64,000 nt of DNA from Bacillus sp. AFS041924 (GTDB lineage: Bacteria; Bacillota; Bacilli; Bacillales; Bacillaceae_G), in NCBI RefSeq assembly GCF_002577195.1, contig NZ_NULG01000057.1, forward strand, positions 1 through 64,000, in the 5' to 3' direction. Shown piece after piece: positions 51,800 through 60,465 of the stretch. Under the pieces are notes generated by a model that was not told the DNA's origin, searched no databases, and saw only the letters and a list, made by a program, of their open reading frames with translations. Position 1 is the first letter of the stretch; each line of letters opens with the position of its first letter. Made by a program: the position numbers and the translations under genes.

Positions 51800-53074
51800 T
51801 TATTCAAAATTAAATCCAACAGCTTGGTTCTTTTCCCAATTTTGTTTTTTCTGTTTGTGTAAAATTGATCTCATTTCATCACAAATGCGAATGATATCTA
51901 CTTTTTGTTCACAATCCCACTCGATAATAATTGAGATATATAACTCATTTAGTTGAGCATATGAGAAGTCATTCGTTGAATCGATTAGCAACTGCATTTC
52001 TTCATTATTTAAGATTCGATTTAACTTTTTCTTCAGTAAATAGTCAGAACGCATTTCTTTCGTTGGCTGTTTAATTTCATATGCTCGATCAAATCTACCA
52101 GAGCGATTCATTAACGCCGGATCAATTCTTTCTGGATAATTAGTCGTTCCGATTAAAAATAAACCTTCTTTAGAAGTTGCACCATCGATCGTGTTTAGAA
52201 ATACTGAGCGAACTGAAGCTGGCATACTTTCAATATCTTCTATTACCAATACCATCGGAGTTAATTTTAGCACTGAACTAAAAACTTCCTTAATCGTATA
52301 ACTTGATGTATATTCAGTGATTTGCCAATATGCAACAGGTGCATTAATACTACTTGCGATGGATTTTACTAATGTCGTTTTTCCATTACCCGGATTTCCA
52401 TATAATAAAAATCCTCGTTTATATGGTATATCATATGTTTTAAAGAAACCTCGCCCTTCATTAAAGAAATGATCAATTGATCGATAAATTTCTCTTTTTA
52501 ATGATTCCTCTAAAAACACATCTTCTCTTCTAACCATTTTAGTAATATTTTCAATTGATGTGTCTACACCGTCATCTGTATCCGTATAAACGGTTACATA
52601 ATTTTTGATATAATCTCGTTTTCTTTTAAGAACATATTGAAAAAAGGATGAAAGACACGCATCATTATTAGCAAAAATTAAGTCTCTATTATACTGATTA
52701 TCAGCCTCAAATATCATTGCTTTTGATAATGCTACGCCATAATTCGGATAATAATATAACCCGTTTTCTACTCTAGGTTTAATGATGAGTTCCATTGTTT
52801 TTTCAGTGTGATTCGAAGAAATAGTTTTTGTTTCAAGCTCTTTATAAATATGGCTGATTAATTGTACCTCACTCGATTCTTCTTTTAGATCTTCTTCGAG
52901 AATTTCCCAAATTTCATTTGTTGTTTCCTCATCTGAATACATCTGGAATTCAGCTCCAAATGTATCATATAGCTTATTTTGAATCGTTGAAATTATTTTC
53001 CCATAATCGTAATAATAAGGTAATGTATTACGTTCCATATCCTTCGTATCAAATAAAAAAGCTCTATTTGTCAT
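51800..53074 (-). CDS. AAA ATPase, BCS1-like
   Basis: 424 residues. An N-terminal region of about 200 residues of unknown fold precedes a AAA module: Walker A 'LLYGNPGNGKTTLVKSIA' (about 226-240), Walker B 'MVLVIEDIESM' (about 275), sensor 'IGTTNYPERIDPALMNRSG' and arginine fingers 'RSGRFDRAYEI' (about 325-333). The module resembles the BCS1/SpoVK-type AAA proteins. Substrate and partner are unknown; no operon neighbour. AAAGGAG precedes the ATG. The length fits the 'AAA family ATPase' proteins seen alone in Bacillus. Confidence 0.87.
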   Translation of the reverse strand: MTNRAFLFDTKDMERNTLPYYYDYGKIISTIQNKLYDTFGAEFQMYSDEETTNEIWEILEEDLKEESSEVQLISHIYKELETKTISSNHTEKTMELIIKPRVENGLYYYPNYGVALSKAMIFEADNQYNRDLIFANNDACLSSFFQYVLKRKRDYIKNYVTVYTDTDDGVDTSIENITKMVRREDVFLEESLKREIYRSIDHFFNEGRGFFKTYDIPYKRGFLLYGNPGNGKTTLVKSIASSINAPVAYWQITEYTSSYTIKEVFSSVLKLTPMVLVIEDIESMPASVRSVFLNTIDGATSKEGLFLIGTTNYPERIDPALMNRSGRFDRAYEIKQPTKEMRSDYLLKKKLNRILNNEEMQLLIDSTNDFSYAQLNELYISIIIEWDCEQKVDIIRICDEMRSILHKQKKQNWEKNQAVGFNFE

Positions 53075-53198
53075 GCAAATCTCCTTTGTTTTCCAATCTT
53101 TCTTATCATTCTAAATTCTTAGGTTCTATAAGTCTAGGGTTGAAAGTAATAGATTTCACTTAATTTTTTGTGAGATACAGGGGAGTGCTCCCAAAAAT
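53075..53198. other. Intergenic before the tandem repeat
   Basis: A+T-rich, nothing noted. The frame on the minus strand through this region is generated by the repeat and is not accepted as a gene. Confidence 0.5.
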
Positions 53199-53310
53199 AC
53201 GATTAAATTTTGTACTTTATTCATAAAGTTGTGAACTTTGATCATAAAGTAAGGATTTTCGTGCATAAAGTGGCGTTCTTTGTTCATAAAAGACGGATTT
53301 CCGTGCGGAC
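53199..53310. repeat. 21-bp tandem repeat, about five units
   Basis: On the minus strand units of 21 bases each begin TTTATG: TTTATGAACAAA, TTTATGCACGAA, TTTATGATCAAA, TTTATGAATAAA, followed by variable 9-base parts. An adjacent CACGGAAATCCGTC piece continues the period. It encodes a repeated 'FMxK/ExxxFM' pattern in one frame but no ribosome binding site is seen. Likely a non-coding, variable-number element. Confidence 0.6.
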
Positions 53311-53465
53311 GGGATTCAGGTATTTGCTGTGAGTTTAAAAGATGTAACCCAATCAGCGAACACCAAGTAAACAATATTGATAAAGTTGTGAACTCCGTTG
53401 AAATATTGGCTTATCTAGTTTATTTATCACTTTATTAGACTTAATTCAGATTCACGAAAACACAA

Positions 53466-53502
53466 AAAACCCACAAGTTTAATTTTTCCTTGTGGGTTTA
53501 CC
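53466..53502 (-). terminator. Intrinsic terminator of VanW gene
   Basis: AAACCCACAAG pairs with CTTGTGGGTTT; on the minus strand it is trailed by TTTTTTGTG and lies 20 bases after the VanW stop. Confidence 0.85.
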
Positions 53503-53521
53503 ATGTAATTGCTCAATACTA

Positions 53522-54499
53522 TTAATCCCCAACCGAACTATGCGGTGGCACTATTTTTCCTTTTCTAGAAGGATTAGAAAAATGTTTGTCATCTTCCGTA
53601 TTTATTTCTTCTGGTAAACGCTTTGGTGCGATTGGCACATTCTTTACTTCATAATTAATTACATCTGAAGAATGTAACGTAACAACCATGCTCCCACCAT
53701 ATTGTTTTGCTCTAATTAATATGGGTTGATTATATTTATTTTGAAATCGGAAGTCTGGTCCATACCAACTAACTGTAGCATCACGTCCTGGGGGTACATA
53801 AGGTACTCGTCTACTATGGGAATAACGTTCAATAATTTTTAGACCAGCGCGATCAACTGCATTAAACAGTGTTGACGACACTTGACATATACCGCCACCA
53901 ACGCCCTCAGATAATTCACCTCTAACAATAATTGGTGCACGTTTATATCCCTTTGCTCCACTTCTCTCTCCGACTACTTCATTAAAAGAAAAAATTTCAT
54001 TTGGGAAAACTACGTAATTATCAATTGCTTTTGCTGCAAGTGAAATATTGTGTACTCTACTTGTATTATTGGAATTAAAGTAGGTTACATATTGTCCTAT
54101 TTGTTGAATTCTAATGTGAGCAAGTAATTCACTATCCACTTTAGGGTATATATCTATCTCTGGTACTTCAATGACAGATGGTCCTTTTCCATAAAAATAT
54201 GTAGTAAATTTATCCTTAAATTCTTTTCGATAAAGCTTATAACCCACCTGACCTGGAACAATCCGTCCTTCTTCATTGATTGAGGCATTAATCGGTTTAC
54301 GGTAAATTTGTTGATCTAGTTTTTCAATAAATTGATTAAACTTATTATCGTTTATCATCGGTGTACCTGGAAGTGTCATTGTAAAATCAGTACGGTTAAC
54401 TACAGCAATTGGATGGCCCTGTTGAGTAACTGTTAAGCTGTTAGGAAGATCTACGGATTGAGTCAATAATAAAAAACTAGCTAATAATTTTTGTAACAT
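53522..54499 (-). CDS. VanW-family exported protein
   Basis: 325 residues with a short N-terminal signal sequence ('LLASFLLLTQS'). The VanW domain is clear: 'FNEVVGERSGAKGYKRAPII', 'SEGVGGGICQVSSTLFNAVD', 'SHSRRVPYVPPGRDATVSWY' and 'FRFQNKYNQPILIRA'. VanW proteins occur beside some vancomycin-resistance genes but most, as here, are lone cell-wall-associated proteins with no known activity. The ATG is not well provided with a ribosome binding site. Confidence 0.88.
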   Translation of the reverse strand: MLQKLLASFLLLTQSVDLPNSLTVTQQGHPIAVVNRTDFTMTLPGTPMINDNKFNQFIEKLDQQIYRKPINASINEEGRIVPGQVGYKLYRKEFKDKFTTYFYGKGPSVIEVPEIDIYPKVDSELLAHIRIQQIGQYVTYFNSNNTSRVHNISLAAKAIDNYVVFPNEIFSFNEVVGERSGAKGYKRAPIIVRGELSEGVGGGICQVSSTLFNAVDRAGLKIIERYSHSRRVPYVPPGRDATVSWYGPDFRFQNKYNQPILIRAKQYGGSMVVTLHSSDVINYEVKNVPIAPKRLPEEINTEDDKHFSNPSRKGKIVPPHSSVGD

Positions 54500-54529
54500 T
54501 GTCGGATTACCGTTGCCAAAATTTTATAA

Positions 54530-55250
54530 AAATCAATAAGAATCCAGCTAATTGAAATTGCGCAAGATTTATAGAAGCATTCAAATCCCAATCCATTTCA
54601 TTACTACAAGAACAAATTATATTCTCGATCTGAATTCTTGAACATCCACAATAGGTGCACATTTTGAAGTTGGGTACCATTTATCAGTTTAAATAAACTC
54701 GGGTTACATATTTGCTCTAATCATTCAAACATTGATTCGCAATGTTTTTTGCGCGATGATAATTCCTCATCATTGCCCTAATGTTGAATATTTCCATTAC
54801 AATTCGATATGGCTAGGTTTTCACTATATCGCTTGTTGTTTGATGAAGATGATTATTTCTGATAATTGAATACCGTCTATGTAGGTGTCGTATCTTGTTT
54901 TCGATTTTTATAATGTTGCTCGTTTTGGCAAATCGGTTTCCCTCCTTTTTCATTACATATTTTTGAGAAACACATGACGCTGCAACCTACGTAGGTGTTT
55001 CTCAGCCTTTCTCTGCACGATTGTCATATTACTATTTTTCTTTTTCTTTTGAACAAACAGCTAATTTTTTAACCACATCAATTCCTTATGAGAAATCTGT
55101 CAATTCAATCGCAATTATCATGTAAAATCTCCAACAGAAACATGAAATGCTTTAAATTTATTGACATGGTCCCAAATTCTAATTGTTTGTTCAGTTATTC
55201 CAATCTTCCTTGCAGTTTCACATATAGAATATATTTTCAAATTGATCACC
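54530..55250 (-). mobile_element. Degenerate IS607-family element (tnpA + tnpB remnants)
   Basis: On the minus strand the order is a MerR-like HTH start of the IS607 serine transposase (55240-55118, below), a fragment like TnpB's 'AEKHLRRLQRHV' near 55000, and a TnpB zinc-finger end: 'CTYCGC' then 'CSCSNEMDWDLNASINL' (about 54660-54540). TnpB proteins of IS605/IS607 elements end in just this C-x2-C ... D-x2-NASIN pattern. All parts are broken by stops and frameshifts and most of tnpA is lost. No terminal repeats are expected for this family. It lies between VanW and a kinase-like gene. Confidence 0.75.
55118..55240 (-). pseudogene. IS607 TnpA N-terminal HTH remnant
   Basis: TTG start with GAGGTG upstream; 40 codons reading 'SICETARKIGITEQTIRIW' then 'FKAFHVSVGDFT' and stop. 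This is the MerR-like DNA-binding helix-turn-helix that begins IS607-family transposases; the serine-recombinase catalytic part that should follow is missing. Confidence 0.7.
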
Positions 55251-55445
55251 TCATATTCACTAAAACATGAAAGGTGATTTGCACTTAGAATGCTATGTGA
55301 TAGATTTTAAATTTAAATTAACTGTTACATACATTTCAATTTTAGTATGAACCATTTTTAATACTTTCATGTTTTTTCCTTATAAATCATTCATTAAAGC
55401 GAGCGCTTGCCTGTTGAAATCATCAATCCGAACGATAAATAAAAA

Positions 55446-55482
55446 AATACGAGCTGCAATGAAAGCAACTCGTATTTTTCAT
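55446..55482. terminator. Bidirectional terminator overlapping kinase stop
   Basis: AAATACGAGCTGC pairs with GCAACTCGTATTT (one mismatch); T-runs lie both sides. On the minus strand it ends the gene at 55479. Confidence 0.75.
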
Positions 55483-56366
55483 ACATTATTAGATTTGAAA
55501 TCCTTTATGATTACATTAATCGTATTAAATGATTCATCTGTTATTATTGAACTGTAATCTTTATTCGCATCAAAAGTAATCAAAGCCTTCCATAAAGCCC
55601 ATCCTCTAGCTCTGTTCCAAGTATTTTCATCAAATTTTAAAACTTCCTTAAAAGTTTTTCTACTATGCTCATCGAAAAATGTCCAGGCCATTGCAGCGTC
55701 ACAGGATGGATCACCTACTCCGAGTATTCCAAAATCAATGACAGCACATAGTTTTCCATTTTTAACAAGTAAATTCCCTGGGGCAATGTCACCATGTATC
55801 CATACTGGGTTTCGTACCCATTTAGAGTTGAGGGATGTTTCCCATATTTCTATTAATAAATCTTCATTAAAAAACTCTTTCGTTTTCTCAATTGAATCTC
55901 TAGTTTCTTTATCGTAGACAGCTAAATTTCCGCCTCTATGGAAATTATGCTTTCCTGCCATTGGCCCACCACTAGCGTCAATTGACTGTAATTCATTTAA
56001 GAATTGCCCTAGATCAGTTGCGAATTGATTTAGATCACTTATGTTTTCTTTATTTATCGTTTCACCATCAATCCATTGATTGATTGTCCATGGCCAAGGG
56101 TAGTATTTGCTAGGTTTACCTTTAGCTAACGGTATAGAAATTGGTAATCTCAGTTTCTGAGCTAAAATTGGTAACCAAAAATGCTCTTTTTCAACTTGAG
56201 GAACATAGCATTCTTCACTCGGCAATCTTACACTCATAGACTCTCCTAAATGAAACGTTCTATTATCATTGCCACTTAATTTAACAGGTTTTATATCTAA
56301 ATCAGACCAATTCGGAAATTGTTCAATTATTAATTGTTTAACTAATTCAGTATTTATTTTATTCAT
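55479..56366 (-). CDS. Aminoglycoside phosphotransferase-family protein
   Basis: 295 residues. APH fold with 'RTFHLGESMSVRLPSEE', the catalytic loop 'WIHGDIAPGNLLVKNGK' (Asp and Asn present) and 'VIDFGILGVGDPSCDAAMAW'. 'YPWPWTINQWIDGE' is typical of the Bacillus/Streptomyces group often called aminoglycoside phosphotransferase but of unknown target. GGAGGC precedes the ATG. Upstream lies a VOC gene on the same strand, a possible small operon. Confidence 0.87.
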   Translation of the reverse strand: MNKINTELVKQLIIEQFPNWSDLDIKPVKLSGNDNRTFHLGESMSVRLPSEECYVPQVEKEHFWLPILAQKLRLPISIPLAKGKPSKYYPWPWTINQWIDGETINKENISDLNQFATDLGQFLNELQSIDASGGPMAGKHNFHRGGNLAVYDKETRDSIEKTKEFFNEDLLIEIWETSLNSKWVRNPVWIHGDIAPGNLLVKNGKLCAVIDFGILGVGDPSCDAAMAWTFFDEHSRKTFKEVLKFDENTWNRARGWALWKALITFDANKDYSSIITDESFNTINVIIKDFKSNNV

Positions 56367-56429
56367 TCAAGCCTCCTAATCTATATAACCAAATCTATTA
56401 AAACTACCAATCTTTTAAATTAGTTGTTA

Positions 56430-56873
56430 TTACTTTTGGGTAACTAATATAAATGTTACGCCGAACTTGTCCCTAACTGTTCCAAAGGCAGGGCTAAATG
56501 GTACTGATTCTAACGGAGCGATGACATTTCCACCCTGTTGTAAGGAATTAAAAATACGCCTCGTTTTTTCTACGTGATCGATTGAAAGATTGATCGTTAC
56601 CTCAACTTTTTTTTGCGCAATTTTCTCTTGTTCACAGTCGTAGTCCTCCATTGAGTTAGATTGTATTGGCGCATCAAATAACATAATCTCACTTTCGCCG
56701 ATTTTTAAAATTGCATTTGCTACACTATTCTTTAACGCTTCTGGACAAGGAATTGGCATTTCTCCGTATGATTGCAAATTAAGAATGGTTGCTTCTAGTT
56801 CTTTTTCGTAAAAATAGACTGCTTCTTTTGCATTACCACTCATAACTATACATGGTGTAACTTTCATCGTCAT
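56430..56873 (-). CDS. PhnB-like VOC-family protein
   Basis: 147 residues from ATG 56873, nine bases after AAGGAG; the ATG three codons upstream touches the site. 'VTPCIVMSGNAKEAVYFYEK', 'ILNLQSYGEMPIP', 'FSPAFGTVRDKFGVTFIL' are PhnB-like. Compared with the homologue at 30361 the middle is longer ('DYDCEQEKIAQKKVEV'). Role unknown. Adjacent on the same strand to the kinase-like gene and PatB. Confidence 0.85.
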   Translation of the reverse strand: MTMKVTPCIVMSGNAKEAVYFYEKELEATILNLQSYGEMPIPCPEALKNSVANAILKIGESEIMLFDAPIQSNSMEDYDCEQEKIAQKKVEVTINLSIDHVEKTRRIFNSLQQGGNVIAPLESVPFSPAFGTVRDKFGVTFILVTQK

Positions 56874-56904
56874 AAATACCATCTCCTTATCAAGTCTAAT
56901 TTTA

Positions 56905-58083
56905 TTAAACCTTCAATTTATATGCTTTAACAGCCTTCTCTAACCGTGTCATAGCTTCTTCTAGTGTTTTTCTTGTGCATGCGTAATTTAATCTCATAAA
57001 ACCATCACCATCTAGACCAAAACCGCGCCCTTCATTTAAACCTAATTTAGCATCATTGATCATAAATTCGTTTAATTCATCACCACTTAGTCCTAGGCCT
57101 CTAAAATCTAACCAGCCTAAATAAGTAGCCTCTGTTACTCTCATTTTTACTTCTGGAATATTTGTTTTTAAGAAATTATGAATATACTCAGCGTTTCCTT
57201 TTAAATGGATTAATAATTCATCTAACCATTTTTCGCCTTCATTATAAGCTGCAATAACTGCTTCGATTCCAAATATATTTAAGTTCTCTAAACTCGAACG
57301 AGTAATTGCATGAGTAAACTCAATAAATAAATCTTGGTTTGGAATAACAGCTAGCGACGAAAATAAGCCAGCAATATTAAAGGTTTTGCTTGGCGACATA
57401 AAGGTAATACTCATATTTGCAGCATCTTCACTTAATGAATAAAAAGGTGTATGCGTACCTTTCTTATACACTAGATCAGCATGAATCTCATCTGCAATGA
57501 TAACAATTTTATTCTTCTTACAAATTTTAAACAAACCCGATAATTCCTCTTTTGTCCATACTCTTCCAACCGGATTTGCTGGGCTACATAAGATAATCAT
57601 TTTCGTTTTCGTTGTAATTTTATTTTCAAGATCTTCTAAATCCATATAATAATAGCCATCTTCTTCAATTAAAGAATTTTCTATTATGTTTCTTCCATTA
57701 TTTTTGATTGTACTGAAAAATGGAAAGTAGACCGGCGGCTGAATGATGATATCATCACCAGGTTTTGTGAATGCATCAATTGCTAAATTCAACGCAGGAA
57801 CCACTCCAGGTACATTTGTTAACCAATCACGTTTAATCGTTGTATGATAACGCTTATTTGCCCAGTTTATTGCTGATTCAAAAAAAGCTTCAGGAATATG
57901 TCCATATCCATAAATAGGATGTAGTGCTCTTTTGGTTATAGCTTCTACAATTTCAGGTGCACAAGCAAAGTCCATATCTGCAACCCATAAAGGGAGAACA
58001 TCAGTACATCCAAATACTCGTTCAATTGAGTCCCACTTAGTACTGTTTGTATTTTTTCGATTATGCTCTTCATTAAAGTTCAT
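56905..58083 (-). CDS. patB: MalY/PatB-type C-S lyase
   Basis: 392 residues, PLP aminotransferase fold of the MalY/PatB group. PLP lysine in 'FMSPSKTFNIAGLFSS', plus 'WVADMDFACAPEIVEAI', 'HPIYGYGHIPEAF', 'LCSPANPVGRVWTKEEL' and 'IADEIHADLVY'. Such enzymes cleave cystathionine or cysteine conjugates to thiol, pyruvate and ammonia. The gene symbol is by family resemblance; the paralogue could also be MetC-like. GTGGGGG precedes the ATG. Distinct from MtnE at 40607. Confidence 0.85.
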   Translation of the reverse strand: MNFNEEHNRKNTNSTKWDSIERVFGCTDVLPLWVADMDFACAPEIVEAITKRALHPIYGYGHIPEAFFESAINWANKRYHTTIKRDWLTNVPGVVPALNLAIDAFTKPGDDIIIQPPVYFPFFSTIKNNGRNIIENSLIEEDGYYYMDLEDLENKITTKTKMIILCSPANPVGRVWTKEELSGLFKICKKNKIVIIADEIHADLVYKKGTHTPFYSLSEDAANMSITFMSPSKTFNIAGLFSSLAVIPNQDLFIEFTHAITRSSLENLNIFGIEAVIAAYNEGEKWLDELLIHLKGNAEYIHNFLKTNIPEVKMRVTEATYLGWLDFRGLGLSGDELNEFMINDAKLGLNEGRGFGLDGDGFMRLNYACTRKTLEEAMTRLEKAVKAYKLKV

Positions 58084-58407
58084 TTTTAATCCCCCACCGT
58101 TTTTCGTCCATTCATGTTTACATTTCCAAATTGTATATTCGTATATAGTTACACAATAGTATTTCTGTAAACATAATTTATATCCAAATTATACTAATTA
58201 ACTAAAAAATTCAAATATAAATGAATGTTGAAATGCAATTATTGTGGCGGGCTTTGAATCATTATTGAGTCGATCTCAAAAATACATTTGTTGTGAACTT
58301 AAGTTTTGTTTAAACTTACAATTGTTATTATATTTCAAAATTAATCTATTTTTTTCATAAAGCTTGCAAATAATAATTACCATCCAAATGTGAATGGAGG
58401 GTAATAG
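58084..58407. other. Intergenic
   Basis: About 320 bases, A+T-rich; no frame of note. The start of the small gene at 58408 has GGAGGG at its 3' end. Confidence 0.5.
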
Positions 58408-58596
58408 ATGAAAAAAGAAGATGAATATACTGATGATATGAATCAGGTCTTAGAAATTATCAATGCAAAAGGCGATACTGGTGAATTACTTGAAATTGTA
58501 GATAAATATAAACAAGGTGAAAATCCAGAGTGTAATCATGACCTTTTTTATCAAGAGCTTAGAGTGATTGCCGAGGATAGTGCAAAAGAAGATTAA
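58408..58596 (+). CDS. 62-residue acidic protein
   Basis: GGAGGG stands six bases before the ATG. The product is strongly acidic and helical ('DDMNQVLEIINAKGDTGELL', 'ELRVIAEDSAKED') with one cysteine and no membrane helix. The family is not recognised. It ends in a clear terminator and so is likely an independent unit. Confidence 0.7.
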   Translation: MKKEDEYTDDMNQVLEIINAKGDTGELLEIVDKYKQGENPECNHDLFYQELRVIAEDSAKED

Positions 58597-58611
58597 GCAT
58601 AGAAGTTAACT

Positions 58612-58648
58612 TAAGTAGTGGAGCAAAAATGTGCACCACTACTTTTTT
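58612..58648 (+). terminator. Intrinsic terminator
   Basis: AAGTAGTGGAGCA pairs with TGCACCACTACTT around AAAA, followed by TTTTTTG. Confidence 0.85.
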
Positions 58649-58736
58649 TGTTTATAGAACTAAAACGATTATTGATTCTTTTTATGTAAAAGTGATAACA
58701 ATTTTATTTGAATATGTTTTTAGATCTATTTCACAT

Positions 58737-59348
58737 TTATAAACTATAATTTTCAGTCGGAATTTTACCTCTTAATATATCATACTCAGCTTTCATTTCA
58801 CCGAATTTCTGAGGATTCCCATTATCTGGTGCATAATCTGGGTGCCATAGCTTTGTATATTCTCTCATTTGTTTCTTCCATACTTCAGCACTATCATTTG
58901 GATTGAAATATTTAAAATTATGTTTTTTATTTTTCTTAATTGAAGTTGAGTAATTTCTTAAATACTCTTCCCAGACTCTGGCCCAATCAACTATTTTCTT
59001 TTTATATTCTTTTGCTTTCTCCGCGTTTTTCCTTTTTTCTTCCATCTTCCAATCTTCCATTCTTTGACTAAAATCTTTAATACCTTGTTTTGAGTTTCGC
59101 CATCTTTGCTCTGCTTCTCTTATTTCTTGATCGGTAATATCTTCAACTAAAATTTCGTCGTTAATCATTTCATTAAGATCTTTTTCATTGACTTTATGAT
59201 TTATATGTAAATCGTACATTTCTTCTATCATTTTCTCGATTAACTCAGCACTAGTTTTTCCTGTAAGTTGTGATAGCTTCTCCAATTTTTCTGTGGATTC
59301 TATTTTGACCTTGTGTGTTATATAAACGTATTTAGTTTTGTTTCTCAA
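58737..59348 (-). CDS. Helical protein with J-domain-like C-terminus
   Basis: 203 residues from the TTG at 59348, nine bases after AAGGAG. The first 50 residues look like a ribbon-helix-helix DNA-binding or antitoxin-like fold ('YITHKVKIESTEKLEKLSQL'). The middle is a charged helical coil ('DFSQRMEDWKMEEKRKNAEK'). The end holds 'MREYTKLWHPDYAPDNGNPQ' and 'KFGEMKAEYDIL', the HPD motif flanked by two helices as in DnaJ J-domains. It lacks glycine/phenylalanine or zinc domains. A co-chaperone-like partner for DnaK is inferred but unproven. It stands alone. Confidence 0.65.
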   Translation of the reverse strand: MRNKTKYVYITHKVKIESTEKLEKLSQLTGKTSAELIEKMIEEMYDLHINHKVNEKDLNEMINDEILVEDITDQEIREAEQRWRNSKQGIKDFSQRMEDWKMEEKRKNAEKAKEYKKKIVDWARVWEEYLRNYSTSIKKNKKHNFKYFNPNDSAEVWKKQMREYTKLWHPDYAPDNGNPQKFGEMKAEYDILRGKIPTENYSL

Positions 59349-59357
59349 GCACCTCAA

Positions 59358-59764
59358 CTCCTTAATTAAATGTTACTATACAAGGATGTATCTATATATT
59401 AAAAAATGAAGTCAAACATGTTACATTACATTCTCAGGCAATCTCAATTAAATGAAACAAGATAGTTCTAAAAATAGTTAAATGTAAAATATTATCAATA
59501 ATGTATTGATAATGATTCGTATTAGTTTATAGGAACTTATTAAGAAAGTATTTTGAATTCAACATCCAACATTTCTTTATTTATAATCTGATGAAAGATT
59601 TATTTTTTTATTATCAACTTTATTTATTCGATATTAATCTTTTGCTACCTCTCTTAATTCAATAATTATTTTTTATTGAGTGTCATAACTTTTTCAAAAT
59701 TCTCTCGATATCAAATTATTTATATAATTTCATTAAATAAATGATTTTTATAGGAGTGATTTTT
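59358..59764. other. A+T-rich intergenic
   Basis: Nearly 400 bases with no plausible frame. A sequence TGATAATGATTCGTA at 59508-59522 is weakly similar to a Fur box; I give it no weight. Confidence 0.45.
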
Positions 59765-60373
59765 ATGATTAATCAATTTAAAAATATACCAACTACTTGT
59801 ATTTCAGATGTAATGGATGGCCTAAATAATATGGATCCTTCAATTAAACCTTTAAAAGAAGATTATAAATTTGCTGGTAAAGCACTAACTGTTAAAATTC
59901 CTGTTGGTGACAATTTGGCTGTATTAAAAGCAATCCGAGAAGCAAATCCTGGGGATGTAATTGTGATTGATGCGAAAGGTGATCAGTACCGAGCAATTGC
60001 AGGGGACTTTGTTGTTGGAATGGCTCAAACAATGGGGGTTAGTGCGATCGTTGTTGATGGGGTAATCCGTGATGTAATCGGTACGAAAAAATTAAATTTT
60101 CCAGTATTTTGTAAAGGAACTACTGTAGCTGCAAGTGGAAAAATTGGCGTTGGCGAAATTAATGTTCCAATATCTTGTGGCGGTACTTCAGTAAACCCAG
60201 GCGATCTTATTGTTGGAGATGCGGATGGGGTAGTTGTTATCCCTCAATCAGATGTTAAAACGGTCTTAGAAAAGTCATTAGATAAATTAAAAAAAGATGA
60301 AATTAGAGTAGAACAAGTATCTGGTCATATTGAGGCTATAAAATCGTATATTGATCGTATGCTTTTAAAATAA
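59765..60373 (+). CDS. RraA-family protein
   Basis: 202 residues from ATG 59765, where TAGGAG lies upstream; an earlier frame start is unlikely. RraA/HMG-aldolase fold: 'CISDVMDGLNNMDPSIKP', 'GDVIVIDAKGDQYRAIAGDF', 'MGVSAIVVDGVIRDV', and 'GDLIVGDADGVVVIPQSDV'. The metal-binding R-D pair 'GVIRDV' is kept, so an aldolase/decarboxylase activity on a small keto acid is possible. Often misannotated as dimethylmenaquinone methyltransferase. Lone gene, ended by a long hairpin. Confidence 0.88.
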   Translation: MINQFKNIPTTCISDVMDGLNNMDPSIKPLKEDYKFAGKALTVKIPVGDNLAVLKAIREANPGDVIVIDAKGDQYRAIAGDFVVGMAQTMGVSAIVVDGVIRDVIGTKKLNFPVFCKGTTVAASGKIGVGEINVPISCGGTSVNPGDLIVGDADGVVVIPQSDVKTVLEKSLDKLKKDEIRVEQVSGHIEAIKSYIDRMLLK

Positions 60374-60407
60374 TTCAGCTGGATCCTTACTAGCTTCTAT
60401 AAAAACA

Positions 60408-60462
60408 AAAAAGGTTCTTAATGTAGCCATATAGAAAAGAGCTACTACTAAAAACCTTTTTT
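60408..60462. terminator. Long terminator between convergent genes
   Basis: AAAAAGGTT at 60408 and following bases pair with a stretch ending AACCTTTTT, with internal GTAGC/GCTAC pairing. T-runs lie on both strands; it ends the RraA gene and the Nudix gene. Confidence 0.75.
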
Positions 60463-60465
60463 TAT

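Noticed and set aside
53156-53374. Minus-strand 72-codon frame with repeated FM motif
   Set aside because: Created by the 21-bp tandem repeat; no ribosome binding site.
59508-59522. Fur-box-like sequence
   Set aside because: Only about 11 of 15 positions fit the 7-1-7 consensus and no iron gene follows.
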